11,792 nucleotides of DNA, taken from contig CAYZSU010000066.1 of the NCBI GenBank assembly GCA_964480565.1, positions 1 to 11,792 on the forward strand, given 5' to 3'. Under the pieces are notes generated by a model, which worked only from the letters and a program-made list of their open reading frames with translations, was not told where the DNA came from and did not search any database. This stretch comes from CAYZSU01 sp964480565 (GTDB lineage Bacteria; UBA10199; 2-02-FULL-44-16; JAAZCA01). The position numbers were made by a program, and so were the translations under genes. Positions 1 through 6,353 of the stretch are shown piece by piece (within the stretch, counting starts at the first letter, position 1; the number at the start of each line of letters is the position of its first letter).

Positions 1-91
1 CATATTATTTCTGGTTCATCGGATCACGTCCGACGATGACAAGCCTAGATGGGGTTAGAGACAAAGCCTGCCAAATACGCTGAATAGTTAC
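1..91 (+). repeat. Right half of a MITE-like inverted-repeat element (copy A)
   Basis: This stretch matches the right half of the complete element at 8728-8895, in the same orientation. It contains the imperfect palindrome around catcggatcacgtccgacga (about 18-37) and ends in the 19-base terminal repeat aaatacgctgaatagttac at 73-91. The left half lies outside the window or is missing. It carries no coding potential. It sits just upstream of the first nucleotidyltransferase-HEPN pair, so it may mark the left border of the toxin island. Confidence 0.8.
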
Positions 92-139
92 GATCAAACA
101 ATATTTGGTGATTAGGCTTTTATCCTTAAAAATAATTAT

Positions 140-427
140 ATGAGACTTTCAGAAAATTATATTGCAGTTTTTAAGAAACATTTTTTTGATATTTTTTATG
201 AAGGTGAAATATATCTATTTGGTAGTCGTGTGGATGATAGTCAAAAAGGCGGGGATATTGATTTATACCTTGTTATTTCCGACCACTCGGAGCTGTTTAA
301 GAAAAAAATCACATTTTTATCAAAGGTAAAGCAAGATCTCGGTGAGCAGAAAATAGATGTTGTATTTAATGAAGATGCATCACGGCTTATCGAGCAGGAG
401 GCCCGTAAATGGGGAATCAAACTGTAA
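140..427 (+). CDS. Minimal nucleotidyltransferase (MNT), pair 1, probable antitoxin
   Basis: A 95-residue minimal nucleotidyltransferase of the DNA polymerase beta superfamily. The active-site signature is LFGSRVDDSQKGGDIDLYL: G28-S29, the two metal-binding aspartates D39 and D41, and the third acid D73 in KIDVV. Proteins of this type paired with HEPN partners (MntA of HepT/MntA) transfer AMP from ATP onto the HEPN toxin and neutralise it; that role is inferred here. The spacing between GS and the DxD is nine residues, one fewer than the usual GSX10DXD, a trait shared with the MNT genes at 906 and 1826. The ATG at 140 is chosen because the other two close paralogues also begin MRL. No strong Shine-Dalgarno is visible. 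The 3' end overlaps the HEPN gene by 19 bases, which implies co-translation. Confidence 0.9.
   Translation: MRLSENYIAVFKKHFFDIFYEGEIYLFGSRVDDSQKGGDIDLYLVISDHSELFKKKITFLSKVKQDLGEQKIDVVFNEDASRLIEQEARKWGIKL
396..401 (+). promoter_or_regulatory. Shine-Dalgarno AGGAGG fixing the HEPN start at 409
   Basis: A perfect AGGAGG lies inside the end of the upstream MNT gene, seven bases before the ATG at 409. It supports 409 over the in-frame ATG at 445. It is the strongest ribosome binding site seen among the HEPN genes here. Confidence 0.75.
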
Positions 428-903
428 TATATAAGCAAAAGCTGATGGGGCATTTGAAGGAATGCGATATTCATCTTGATCGCTTGATGCTTGCTATTGA
501 TGTACTAGAACAATCATATGTATTTCCTTTGAGCCAATATGATTATGACAATATATTGAATAATAAACAAAACATGGCCTATTGTGATCAATTGATCTAT
601 CGATTTTCCAAAATTCAAGATTGTATGGGATCGAAGCTTTTTAAATCCATAGTTCTATATCAAGGAGATAGTACGAATAAATCTTTTTTGGATATGCTCA
701 ACCAATTGGAGCGAATGGATATTATTGATGTAAATAAGTGGTTTGAACTAAGGGATTTGCGTAATGACATTGCACATAATTATGATAATGATGCTTCAGC
801 AGTGATCAATATGCTAAATACCATTGTGAAAGCAAAGTATACATTGGTTGATATTTTAAATGCTATAAAAAAAATGGCTGACAGCCATGAAGTAAATGCA
901 TAA
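409..903 (+). CDS. HEPN-domain protein, pair 1, probable RNase toxin
   Basis: A 164-residue, mostly helical protein of the HEPN superfamily. Near the C-terminus it carries RNDIAHNY, an exact RX4HXY motif (R118, H123, Y125). In the HepT family R and H form the RNase active site, and the Tyr is the residue AMPylated by the partner. The neighbouring MNT gene and the 19-base overlap make a HepT/MntA-type toxin-antitoxin pair the best reading, although substrate and toxicity are not shown by sequence. It is clearly paralogous to the HEPN at 2113-2595: both share RFSK(I/L)QD, a conserved MG.KLF stretch and the DMLN(Q/R)LE block. The start at 409 is fixed by AGGAGG at 396-401. The next MNT gene begins two bases after its stop codon, so pairs 1 and 2 look like one transcription unit. 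Confidence 0.88.
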   Translation: MGNQTVIYKQKLMGHLKECDIHLDRLMLAIDVLEQSYVFPLSQYDYDNILNNKQNMAYCDQLIYRFSKIQDCMGSKLFKSIVLYQGDSTNKSFLDMLNQLERMDIIDVNKWFELRDLRNDIAHNYDNDASAVINMLNTIVKAKYTLVDILNAIKKMADSHEVNA

Positions 904-905
904 CC

Positions 906-1190
906 ATGCGACTCTATCCGGATGAAAAAATTGCCTTAGATAATATATTAAACGATATTGATGATGAGGTTTACTTATTTGGTAGTCGCGTAGATGATAA
1001 TAAAAAAGGCGGAGATATAGATATTCTTATATTCTCAAAAAAAAATGCCTATGAATTATCAAAAGAAGTTTCTACAAAATTTATGATGGCGTTGGATAGT
1101 AAACTCGATGTAATTGTATTTGATAAGGACAATATGACAAAAGAGCAATGTGCATTTGTAAATACATTGACCATGGTTCGGATTAAGTAA
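906..1190 (+). CDS. Minimal nucleotidyltransferase (MNT), pair 2, probable antitoxin
   Basis: A 94-residue minimal nucleotidyltransferase. Its active site LFGSRVDDNKKGGDIDIL supplies G26-S27, D37 and D39, and D68 in KLDVIVF is the likely third acid. As in pairs 1 and 3, GS and DxD are nine residues apart. The N-terminus begins MRL as in those paralogues, but the rest diverges more, matching its different HEPN partner. It starts two bases downstream of the HEPN stop at 903, with no good Shine-Dalgarno of its own, so it probably depends on translational coupling. Its stop TAA overlaps the next ATG by one base (TAATG). The inferred role is nucleotidylation and silencing of the HEPN encoded at 1190. 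Confidence 0.88.
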   Translation: MRLYPDEKIALDNILNDIDDEVYLFGSRVDDNKKGGDIDILIFSKKNAYELSKEVSTKFMMALDSKLDVIVFDKDNMTKEQCAFVNTLTMVRIK

Positions 1191-1636
1191 TGAATGATGT
1201 GAATTATGATGATTTATTACATACGCTTAGGGGAAAGGTAGATGACTCCTTTGAATTGGTAAAGGCTTCAGTTCAGGTGCTAGATGCATATGACGGTGAT
1301 AGGGCATATTCTCCACAGGATTTGGATCCATATGATTCATTGAGTAGTCGCTTTGTCAGATGTGTGGAAATATTCATTAAATACTTTTATGCCTATGAGT
1401 ATAAAATGATTGCTATGAAGTCCGTGACATTTAGGGATAATTTAAATGTTATGGAAAAGTTAGGGCTGGTATCAGCTACTCCTTTATGGATGGATATGCG
1501 GCATGTACGAAATCGTATGGTGCATGACTACTTGCCTGCACAAACAAAACAGATGTTCGATGATATCATGGGTCCATTCTTCAATGAATTAATGTTTAGC
1601 AAGGCAAAAATAGATACCTGTGAGCCTCACGCATAG
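1190..1636 (+). CDS. HEPN-domain protein, pair 2, probable RNase toxin
   Basis: A 148-residue HEPN-type protein, divergent from the HEPN proteins of pairs 1 and 3 outside the catalytic helix. It carries RNRMVHDY, an intact RX4HXY motif (R107, H112, Y114), which is the core of HepT-like RNase toxins and the Tyr target of their nucleotidyltransferase partner. The start overlaps the stop of the MNT gene at 1188-1190 by one base, typical of coupled toxin-antitoxin translation. Little similarity to the other HEPN genes here suggests that pair 2 was acquired separately rather than by local duplication. It is followed by 189 bases that hold a MITE-like element. Family assignment is by motif and context; toxicity is inferred. 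Confidence 0.85.
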   Translation: MNDVNYDDLLHTLRGKVDDSFELVKASVQVLDAYDGDRAYSPQDLDPYDSLSSRFVRCVEIFIKYFYAYEYKMIAMKSVTFRDNLNVMEKLGLVSATPLWMDMRHVRNRMVHDYLPAQTKQMFDDIMGPFFNELMFSKAKIDTCEPHA

Positions 1637-1676
1637 GTATTTATAAAGCTAATATTTGTTATCATTGTTGGGCTTT

Positions 1677-1781
1677 GAGACTGTGTCGTAATGATATAGA
1701 ATTTATATGACACAAAATATGTTAAATTTTGACTTCCCCAAAATAGCCTTTTTTAATAATTTTGAATTACGACACGGTCTC
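1677..1781. repeat. Second MITE-like element, 105 bp with 16-bp terminal inverted repeats
   Basis: The left end gagactgtgtcgtaat (1677-1692) and right end attacgacacggtctc (1766-1781) are inverted repeats matching at 15 of 16 positions. They enclose about 73 AT-rich bases without a reading frame. This is the form of a miniature inverted-repeat transposable element. It is unrelated to the other repeat family in the window. No clear target-site duplication is visible. It fills most of the gap between HEPN pair 2 and MNT pair 3. A long bidirectional hairpin is possible, so it could also attenuate transcription. Confidence 0.7.
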
Positions 1782-1825
1782 TTGATCCGATAATCCATGA
1801 AAAAGAGGTCGTGAAATAAATAATC

Positions 1826-2116
1826 ATGCGATTAACAAAATATGAACAAAAAGCAATTAAGCAGTTATTTATCGATGTTTTCGGTGATGGAGAAATTTAC
1901 TTATTTGGCAGTCGCACCGATGATAATAAAAGAGGTGGGGATATTGATTTATATCTATGTCCGACAATGCCATGTGATGATGTATATGAAAAGAAAATCG
2001 CATTTTTAGTCAATCTGGAAGTGGCCATTGGCGAACAAAAAATAGATGCTATTATGGCCAGAGATGCCAGCCGCCCGATTGAGCAAGTTGCAATCCGCGA
2101 TGGGATACAGTTATGA
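1826..2116 (+). CDS. Minimal nucleotidyltransferase (MNT), pair 3, probable antitoxin
   Basis: A 96-residue minimal nucleotidyltransferase closely related to the pair 1 MNT. The active site LFGSRTDDNKRGGDIDLYL gives G28-S29, D39 and D41, with D74 in QKIDAI as third acid, and the GS to DxD spacing is again nine. The N-terminus MRLTKYEQK is nearly the same as the relic peptide MRLTKFERK encoded at 5944, so this pair is the best intact model for the wrecked pair there. Its stop overlaps the HEPN start as ATGA at 2113-2116. A purine-rich AAGAGG at about 1803-1808 is too far upstream to be a confident ribosome binding site. The inferred role is silencing the HEPN at 2113. Confidence 0.9.
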   Translation: MRLTKYEQKAIKQLFIDVFGDGEIYLFGSRTDDNKRGGDIDLYLCPTMPCDDVYEKKIAFLVNLEVAIGEQKIDAIMARDASRPIEQVAIRDGIQL

Positions 2117-2595
2117 ATGAGCTGAAGTTGAAATTGGTAAATATCATATATGAGTGTAATCAGCATAGGGATATGATTGATCATGTATATCAGAAAATAG
2201 CGTCATATTTACCTTTGAGTGAGGATGATTATTCACATTTTGATAAGGATATGATTGGTTATATTGATCAATTTTTATTTCGATTTTCAAAATTGCAGGA
2301 TAGTATGGGCGAAAAGTTATTTTCAACAATGTTGCTTTTAGTTGGCGAAGATATGTCCAAAAAACCATTCATAGATATGCTTAATCGTTTAGAGAAGATG
2401 GAATTATTGTATACAAATGATTGGTTACAATTAAGAAAAATAAGAAATGATGTGACACATGAATACTCTTCAAATGTGTCTGAAGTTGTTGGTAGTTTAA
2501 ACGCTATTTTTTGTGCACAAAAAGATCTGTTGGCAATTTATCATGTGTTTTATGAGTATTGTATAAACCGATTTCAGTTTGTTGAGAAAAATTAG
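2113..2595 (+). CDS. HEPN-domain protein, pair 3, probable RNase toxin
   Basis: A 160-residue HEPN protein paralogous to that of pair 1. It carries RNDVTHEY, an exact RX4HXY motif (R111, H116, Y118), preceded by the conserved RFSKLQDSMGEKLF and DMLNRLEKME segments. It starts in a four-base ATGA overlap with the MNT gene, which indicates coupled translation. The C-terminal block from the RX4HXY helix to the end (HEYSSN to YCINRF) is recognisable in the pseudogene at 6162-6326. Only 37 bases separate its stop from the sugar epimerase start, with no terminator visible, so toxin transcription probably reads into the polysaccharide gene. The RNase toxin role is inferred from the HepT family. Confidence 0.88.
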   Translation: MNELKLKLVNIIYECNQHRDMIDHVYQKIASYLPLSEDDYSHFDKDMIGYIDQFLFRFSKLQDSMGEKLFSTMLLLVGEDMSKKPFIDMLNRLEKMELLYTNDWLQLRKIRNDVTHEYSSNVSEVVGSLNAIFCAQKDLLAIYHVFYEYCINRFQFVEKN

Positions 2596-2632
2596 GTGCA
2601 TCCATAAGCGGCTATAAAGAGGAACAGTCATC

Positions 2633-3682
2633 ATGAAAATATTAGTGACAGGGTCTGCTGGTTTTATTGGATTTCATACGGCATTGGCGTTGATTAAACG
2701 TGGCGACCAAGTCATTGGGCTGGATAATATCAATGACTACTATGATGTGCGTGTAAAGTATGGCCGTTTGGCAGAAACTGGTATTGCTAAAGATTCAATA
2801 GAATATAATGCACGTGTTAACTCAGATACTCATGAGAATTATTCATTTATTAAACTTAATTTAGAAGATAAATCAGCGCTGGATCAGTTATTTGCAGAAG
2901 AGAAGTTCGATGCAGTGTGTCATTTGGCGGCGCAAGCAGGTGTGCGCTATTCATTAACTAACCCGCAAGCTTATATTGACTCCAATATTGTTGGATTTAT
3001 GAACATCTTGGAATCTTGCCGACATAATCATGTGAAAAATTTATCCTATGCATCGAGTTCATCTGTCTATGGATTAAATGAAAAATTGCCATTTAATACG
3101 GATGATAATGTCGATCATCCTATTTCACTCTATGCGGCGAGTAAGAAATCCAATGAATTAATGGCGCATACCTATTCGCATTTATTCGGAATACAAACAA
3201 CAGGACTTCGATTTTTTACGGTATATGGGCCCTGGGGCCGGCCCGATATGGCGCTATTTTTATTTGTCAAAGCAGCGCTCGAAGGTAAGCCCATCGATGT
3301 ATTCAATCATGGCAATATGCAGCGGGACTTTACGTATGTTGATGACATTGTGGAAGGTATTATTCGCGTGATTGATCACCCTGCTATATCCGATGTCCAT
3401 TGGTCTGGCGATCAGCGCACAGCTTCCAGATCTAGTGCACCGTACAAGGTATATAATATTGGAAATAATAATCCAGTAAAGCTCATGGATTTTATTTCTG
3501 CGATTGAGAAAAAACTCGGTAGAAATATTGAAAAGAACATGCAACCGTTGCAAGCCGGTGATGTGCCTGCCACCTATGCGGATGTGAGTGATTTAATTAA
3601 TGACTTGAATTATAAACCGCAAACATCTGTACAGGATGGTATTGACCAGTTTGTCGATTGGTATAGGGGTTTTTTTAATTAG
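2633..3682 (+). CDS. NAD-dependent epimerase, probable UDP-glucuronate 4-epimerase
   Basis: A 349-residue extended short-chain dehydrogenase/reductase. The N-terminal Rossmann fold shows GSAGFIG (the GxxGxxG motif, G7 to G13) and an acidic D31 after the second strand that would bind the adenosine ribose of NAD. The catalytic signature is SSSVYG near 142-147 with Y167-x3-K171. The NINDYYDVRVK segment, the RFFTVYGPWGRPDMALF segment and the RDFTYVDDIV segment are typical of UDP-glucuronate 4-epimerases of capsule and O-antigen loci, which interconvert UDP-GlcA and UDP-GalA in the cytoplasm. A related UDP-hexose epimerase cannot be excluded. Length is slightly above the usual 330-340. A Shine-Dalgarno AAGAGGA lies at 2617-2623, nine bases before the ATG. 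It sits between a HEPN gene and an AlbA_2 gene, separated by about 6.6 kb from wecB, its likely pathway neighbour. Confidence 0.88.
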   Translation: MKILVTGSAGFIGFHTALALIKRGDQVIGLDNINDYYDVRVKYGRLAETGIAKDSIEYNARVNSDTHENYSFIKLNLEDKSALDQLFAEEKFDAVCHLAAQAGVRYSLTNPQAYIDSNIVGFMNILESCRHNHVKNLSYASSSSVYGLNEKLPFNTDDNVDHPISLYAASKKSNELMAHTYSHLFGIQTTGLRFFTVYGPWGRPDMALFLFVKAALEGKPIDVFNHGNMQRDFTYVDDIVEGIIRVIDHPAISDVHWSGDQRTASRSSAPYKVYNIGNNNPVKLMDFISAIEKKLGRNIEKNMQPLQAGDVPATYADVSDLINDLNYKPQTSVQDGIDQFVDWYRGFFN

Positions 3683-3712
3683 GGGTATGATCGTTGGAAT
3701 AGCGTTCATTTT

Positions 3713-5095
3713 ATGCAAAACATACAAGAGTTAATTGCTCAAAAAGAAAATAGACGATTGGAGTTCAAACGAGAACTGCCGTCAAATGATAAGATAATCA
3801 AAACAGCAATTGCTTTTTCAAATTCTCAAGGTGGCGATCTGATTATAGGTGTTGATGATCAGAACCATATTCATGGTATAGATGACGATGATGTCATGCG
3901 ACTTGAGGAAATAATATCCAATACAATATATGATAATTGCGCGCCATCAATTATTCCAGAAATTTATACTGTTCGGGTTGATAATAACGTATTACTGGGC
4001 ATTCATTTTTATCCATCAAATCAGAAACCTCATTTTATAAAAAAGAATGGCAAGCATAATGGTACTTATGTTCGAATTGGCACGTCAAATCGATTGGCAT
4101 CAATGGATATTATCGAACAGCTGGAAAGAGAAAAAAGATGCATTGGCTTTGACAGTGTTGTGCAATACGATTTTGAATATGTTCAAGGTGTATTTGATAT
4201 ATTGGATGTTCATATTGAGAAGCAGTTTCATGAAACACCCTGTGTGCAATTATATGAAAAATTGAAACTGATAACGCAAGATAGGGATTGTTATTATCTT
4301 ACCAATTTAGGTGTACTTTTCAGTGATAAAAAAAATGACTATTTCCCTCTGGTAAAAATAGAATGTGCTCGGTTTAAAGGGACTGAAACTAAAGTTTTTT
4401 TGGATCAGGCAACATACGATGCGGGTATTATAGAATCTATTGAAAACACTATCGAATTTATAAAGAGAAATATTCGTTTGGGCGCAACAATTGGAGATGT
4501 ATATCGACAAAATCGTTGGGAGTATCCCTTGTTGGCGTTGCGAGAAATAGTGATTAACGCAGTTGTGCATCGGGATTATAGTATATTGGGAAGCGATATA
4601 AAGGTGGCTATCTTTGATGATATGGTGGAAATCACAAGTCCTGGCGTATTGCTTATCGATAAAGATAAATTGGGACATGGATATAGTGAACTTAGAAATC
4701 AAAACTTAGGAAAACTGTTTAAAAAATTTGAAATTATTGAACAATGGGGGACTGGATATAAAAAAGTGGCAAAAGAAATCGAACAGTATCCAGAAATACA
4801 AATGGAGATTGATGATGCATCTAATTTTGTTCAGGTGAAATTTATCAATGCAGGGAATGTGAATGAAGCCACCCAAGAAACCACCCAAGAAACCACCCAA
4901 GAAACCACCCAAGAAAAAATTATCAATCTATTAACAGATAATCCACGATATACGAGACAAGATTTAGCGAGACTATTAAATAAAAGCGATGCAACGATCA
5001 AAGAACACCTATCAAAACTTAAAAAAAATGGCATATTGCAACGAGTGGGCAGTACAAAAAGCGGTTATTGGGACATTATAAAACGACAAAATTAA
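3713..5095 (+). CDS. AlbA_2 / GHKL ATPase-like / winged-helix protein (Schlafen-like), copy 1
   Basis: A 460-residue three-part protein. Residues about 10-130 form an AlbA_2 (Schlafen AAA_4-like) domain with RRLEFKRELP and the glycine-rich strand GGDLIIGVDD. Residues about 270-365 resemble the GHKL ATPase-like domain often labelled RecG C-terminal: YPLLALREIVINAVVHRDY contains the ExxxN pair E278/N282 and HRDY, followed by EQWGTGYKK. A four-unit TTQE linker leads to a C-terminal winged helix (about 402-455: TRQDLARLLNKSDATIKEHL). The family is widespread and often called a transcriptional regulator or putative DNA-binding protein. Relatives occur in defence islands, but their biochemical role is poorly known. 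It begins 30 bases after the epimerase stop and precedes MNT-HEPN pair 4 by 99 bases. It is a distant paralogue of the gene at 7303-8694. Confidence 0.85.
   Translation: MQNIQELIAQKENRRLEFKRELPSNDKIIKTAIAFSNSQGGDLIIGVDDQNHIHGIDDDDVMRLEEIISNTIYDNCAPSIIPEIYTVRVDNNVLLGIHFYPSNQKPHFIKKNGKHNGTYVRIGTSNRLASMDIIEQLEREKRCIGFDSVVQYDFEYVQGVFDILDVHIEKQFHETPCVQLYEKLKLITQDRDCYYLTNLGVLFSDKKNDYFPLVKIECARFKGTETKVFLDQATYDAGIIESIENTIEFIKRNIRLGATIGDVYRQNRWEYPLLALREIVINAVVHRDYSILGSDIKVAIFDDMVEITSPGVLLIDKDKLGHGYSELRNQNLGKLFKKFEIIEQWGTGYKKVAKEIEQYPEIQMEIDDASNFVQVKFINAGNVNEATQETTQETTQETTQEKIINLLTDNPRYTRQDLARLLNKSDATIKEHLSKLKKNGILQRVGSTKSGYWDIIKRQN
4868..4915 (+). repeat. In-frame 12-bp tandem repeat, four units (TTQE linker)
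   Basis: Four copies of accacccaagaa occur back to back; the first differs by one base (gcc for acc), giving Ala instead of Thr. Each unit encodes TTQE. Because the unit is a multiple of three, gain or loss of copies would change only the linker between the GHKL-like domain and the winged helix, without a frameshift. Confidence 0.95.
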
Positions 5096-5137
5096 TAGAA
5101 CGCAACTTGGAAATTTTATCTTCGGTTTCACCATATT

Positions 5138-5160
5138 ATCGTCGGACGTGATCCAGCGAT
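5138..5160. repeat. REP-like hairpin, probable fragment of the MITE core
   Basis: Bases atcgtcgga and tccagcgat flank a cgtga loop, giving a nine-pair imperfect stem. The centre ggacgtgatcc is identical to the core hairpin of the element at 8728-8895 (8779-8789). The terminal repeats of that family are absent, so this is a remnant or an independent REP copy. It lies in the 99-base gap between the AlbA_2 gene and MNT pair 4. A weak terminator role is possible but there is no clear T-run. Confidence 0.5.
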
Positions 5161-5194
5161 TTTAGGCAAGTCAATTGATAAGTAATCACCAATC

Positions 5195-5527
5195 ATGATA
5201 GATATCGATATATTAAAACCTCAGATTATAGAGCAGTTAAAACCGTTAAACCCATATAAGATCATTCTTTTTGGAAGTTATGCAACGGGCAACCCAACAG
5301 AAGACAGTGATATTGATTTGTATATAGTGACCGACGATGATTTTATGCCGAAAAATTGGAAAGAGAAAAATCAAATATATTTACAATATGCAAGGGCACT
5401 ACGAGATTTGTGTAAGTCTATTCCAATTGATTTGATCGTACATACTAGAAAAATGTATGCCAAATTTATCGAGTTAGATAGCAGCTTTTATAGGTATAAC
5501 ATTAAACAGGGGAAATCCTTGTGGTAA
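5195..5527 (+). CDS. Minimal nucleotidyltransferase (MNT), pair 4, probable antitoxin
   Basis: A 110-residue nucleotidyltransferase with LFGSYATGNPTEDSDIDLYI: G27-S28, then ten residues, then D39 and D41, the canonical GSX10DXD. The probable third acid is D79 in IPIDLIVHT. It differs from the MRL-type MNTs at 140, 906 and 1826 in both spacing and sequence, so it belongs to another branch of the family. Relatives are paired with HEPN proteins of the PF05168 kind, as here. It overlaps the downstream HEPN gene by seven bases. The inferred role is nucleotidyl transfer onto the HEPN partner. Confidence 0.9.
   Translation: MIDIDILKPQIIEQLKPLNPYKIILFGSYATGNPTEDSDIDLYIVTDDDFMPKNWKEKNQIYLQYARALRDLCKSIPIDLIVHTRKMYAKFIELDSSFYRYNIKQGKSLW
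5508..5513 (+). promoter_or_regulatory. Shine-Dalgarno AGGGGA supporting a GTG start at 5521
   Basis: AGGGGA lies seven bases before GTG at 5521, inside the end of the MNT gene. No ATG is close by in this frame, so this site decides for the GTG start of the HEPN gene. Confidence 0.65.
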
Positions 5528-5934
5528 AAAAAATAGTGATTGAATGGCTGAAAGCTGCGTTCGACGATATAATACTGTTGGATAATATAATAGATAATAA
5601 GCATATTACAAATCTAATTGCATTTCACTCTCAACAGGTTGTGGAAAAATCAATCAAGGCACTTTTTGAGCATCAAAATAAAAAAATCCCTAAAGTACAT
5701 AAAATACAAACATTAATTGATATGATTGGTATTGATTTAGATCTGGATGAGGACGTAGCTCATAGTTTGGATGAGTTATATATTGAATCCCGATATCCAG
5801 GAGATATGGGACTATTGCCATACGGCAAGCCAACACTGGTTGATGCCAGAGAGTTTTATGATTTTGCAAAAGGTGTGTTTGAAAAAATATGTGATGTTTT
5901 GGGAGTCGATAAACAGGAAATTAGTAATCACTGA
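5521..5934 (+). CDS. HEPN-domain protein (PF05168-like), pair 4
   Basis: A 137-residue helical protein. It has the pattern of the HEPN branch that accompanies GSX10DXD nucleotidyltransferases: FHSQQVVEKSIKALFEHQNK, then IPKVHKIQTLID, and a later ESRYPGD. It lacks the RX4HXY motif found in the HEPN proteins of pairs 1, 2, 3 and 6, so RNase activity by that mechanism is uncertain. The conserved His in PKVH and the RYPG region are the typical landmarks of this branch. The start is a GTG supported by AGGGGA at 5508-5513 and overlaps the MNT gene by seven bases. It may act as toxin or as the substrate-binding partner of the nucleotidyltransferase. Confidence 0.82.
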   Translation: MVKKIVIEWLKAAFDDIILLDNIIDNKHITNLIAFHSQQVVEKSIKALFEHQNKKIPKVHKIQTLIDMIGIDLDLDEDVAHSLDELYIESRYPGDMGLLPYGKPTLVDAREFYDFAKGVFEKICDVLGVDKQEISNH

Positions 5935-5943
5935 AAATAGCAT

Positions 5944-5970
5944 ATGCGACTCACAAAGTTTGAAAGAAAG
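5944..5970 (+). pseudogene. MNT gene remnant: first nine codons before a MITE
   Basis: ATG at 5944 starts MRLTKFERK, nearly the same as the start of the intact MNT at 1826 (MRLTKYEQK). The reading frame then meets a TAA formed by the left end of the 168-bp MITE (gtaac). Everything downstream of codon nine, including the active site, is missing. Together with the HEPN remnant after the MITE at 6162-6326, this shows a former MNT-HEPN pair destroyed by insertion and deletion. The short length means the call rests on this local match and the context. Confidence 0.7.
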
Positions 5971-6137
5971 TAACTATTCAGCGTATTTGATAGGCGTTGT
6001 CTCTAATCCCATCTAGGCTTGTCATCGTCGGATTTGATCCGATGAACCAAAAATAATATCATTTCCTGGACCATCGGATCACGTCCGATGGTGACAGCCT
6101 TTGCGTGATATTGGTACAAAATACGCTGAATAGTTAC
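5970..6137 (-). mobile_element. Complete 168-bp MITE-like element (copy B)
   Basis: The ends are perfect 19-base inverted repeats, gtaactattcagcgtattt (5970-5988) and aaatacgctgaatagttac (6119-6137). The interior has a perfect nine-pair palindrome accatcgga/tccgatggt with a tcacg loop (6070-6092), and a second imperfect one near 6022-6046. It is the reverse complement of the equally long element at 8728-8895. It encodes no protein, so any movement would need a transposase supplied from elsewhere. It sits inside a broken MNT-HEPN pair. No convincing target duplication is visible. Confidence 0.88.
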
Positions 6138-6161
6138 AAACTAGCAAAGATAGCTATTTAA

Positions 6162-6326
6162 ATTTTGATTCAATTTTTGTTTAGAAAAATTAAGAATAGT
6201 GTTGCTCATGAGTATCGTTCAAATATCTCTGAACTCGTTGATAGTTTGAATAATGTGTTTCGCATTAAAGGTGGGCTAATAGCAATATATGGTACTTTTC
6301 ATACATACTGCACGGATAAGTTTTAA
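6162..6326 (+). pseudogene. HEPN toxin remnant, C-terminal third
   Basis: Reading from 6162 to the TAA at 6324-6326 gives a frame without a start codon whose translation contains FRKIKNSVAHEYRSNISELV and ends near YCTDKF. It aligns with the C-terminus of the intact HEPN at 2113-2595 (RKIRNDVTHEYSSNVSEVV, ending YCINRF). The catalytic arginine of RX4HXY is lysine here (KNSVAHEY), while His and Tyr remain. The N-terminal two thirds and almost all of the partner MNT are gone, replaced by the MITE at 5970-6137. The frame is opened only by a stop at 6159-6161. It is not expected to be expressed as a functional protein. Confidence 0.85.
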
Positions 6327-6353
6327 GTTGTTAAATATACAGGTATCTAAAAA

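Noticed and set aside
4307..4702. 131-codon frame on the minus strand
   Set aside because: It overlaps the conserved GHKL-like region of the AlbA_2 gene; low-complexity aromatic sequence with no recognisable domain.
4868..4915. Tandem 12-bp units considered as a CRISPR array or iterons
   Set aside because: Units are directly adjacent with no spacers and stay in frame within a protein linker, so they are coding repeats.
5771..6016. 81-codon frame overlapping the pair 4 HEPN gene and the MITE
   Set aside because: It is out of frame with the supported HEPN gene and continues into repeat sequence.
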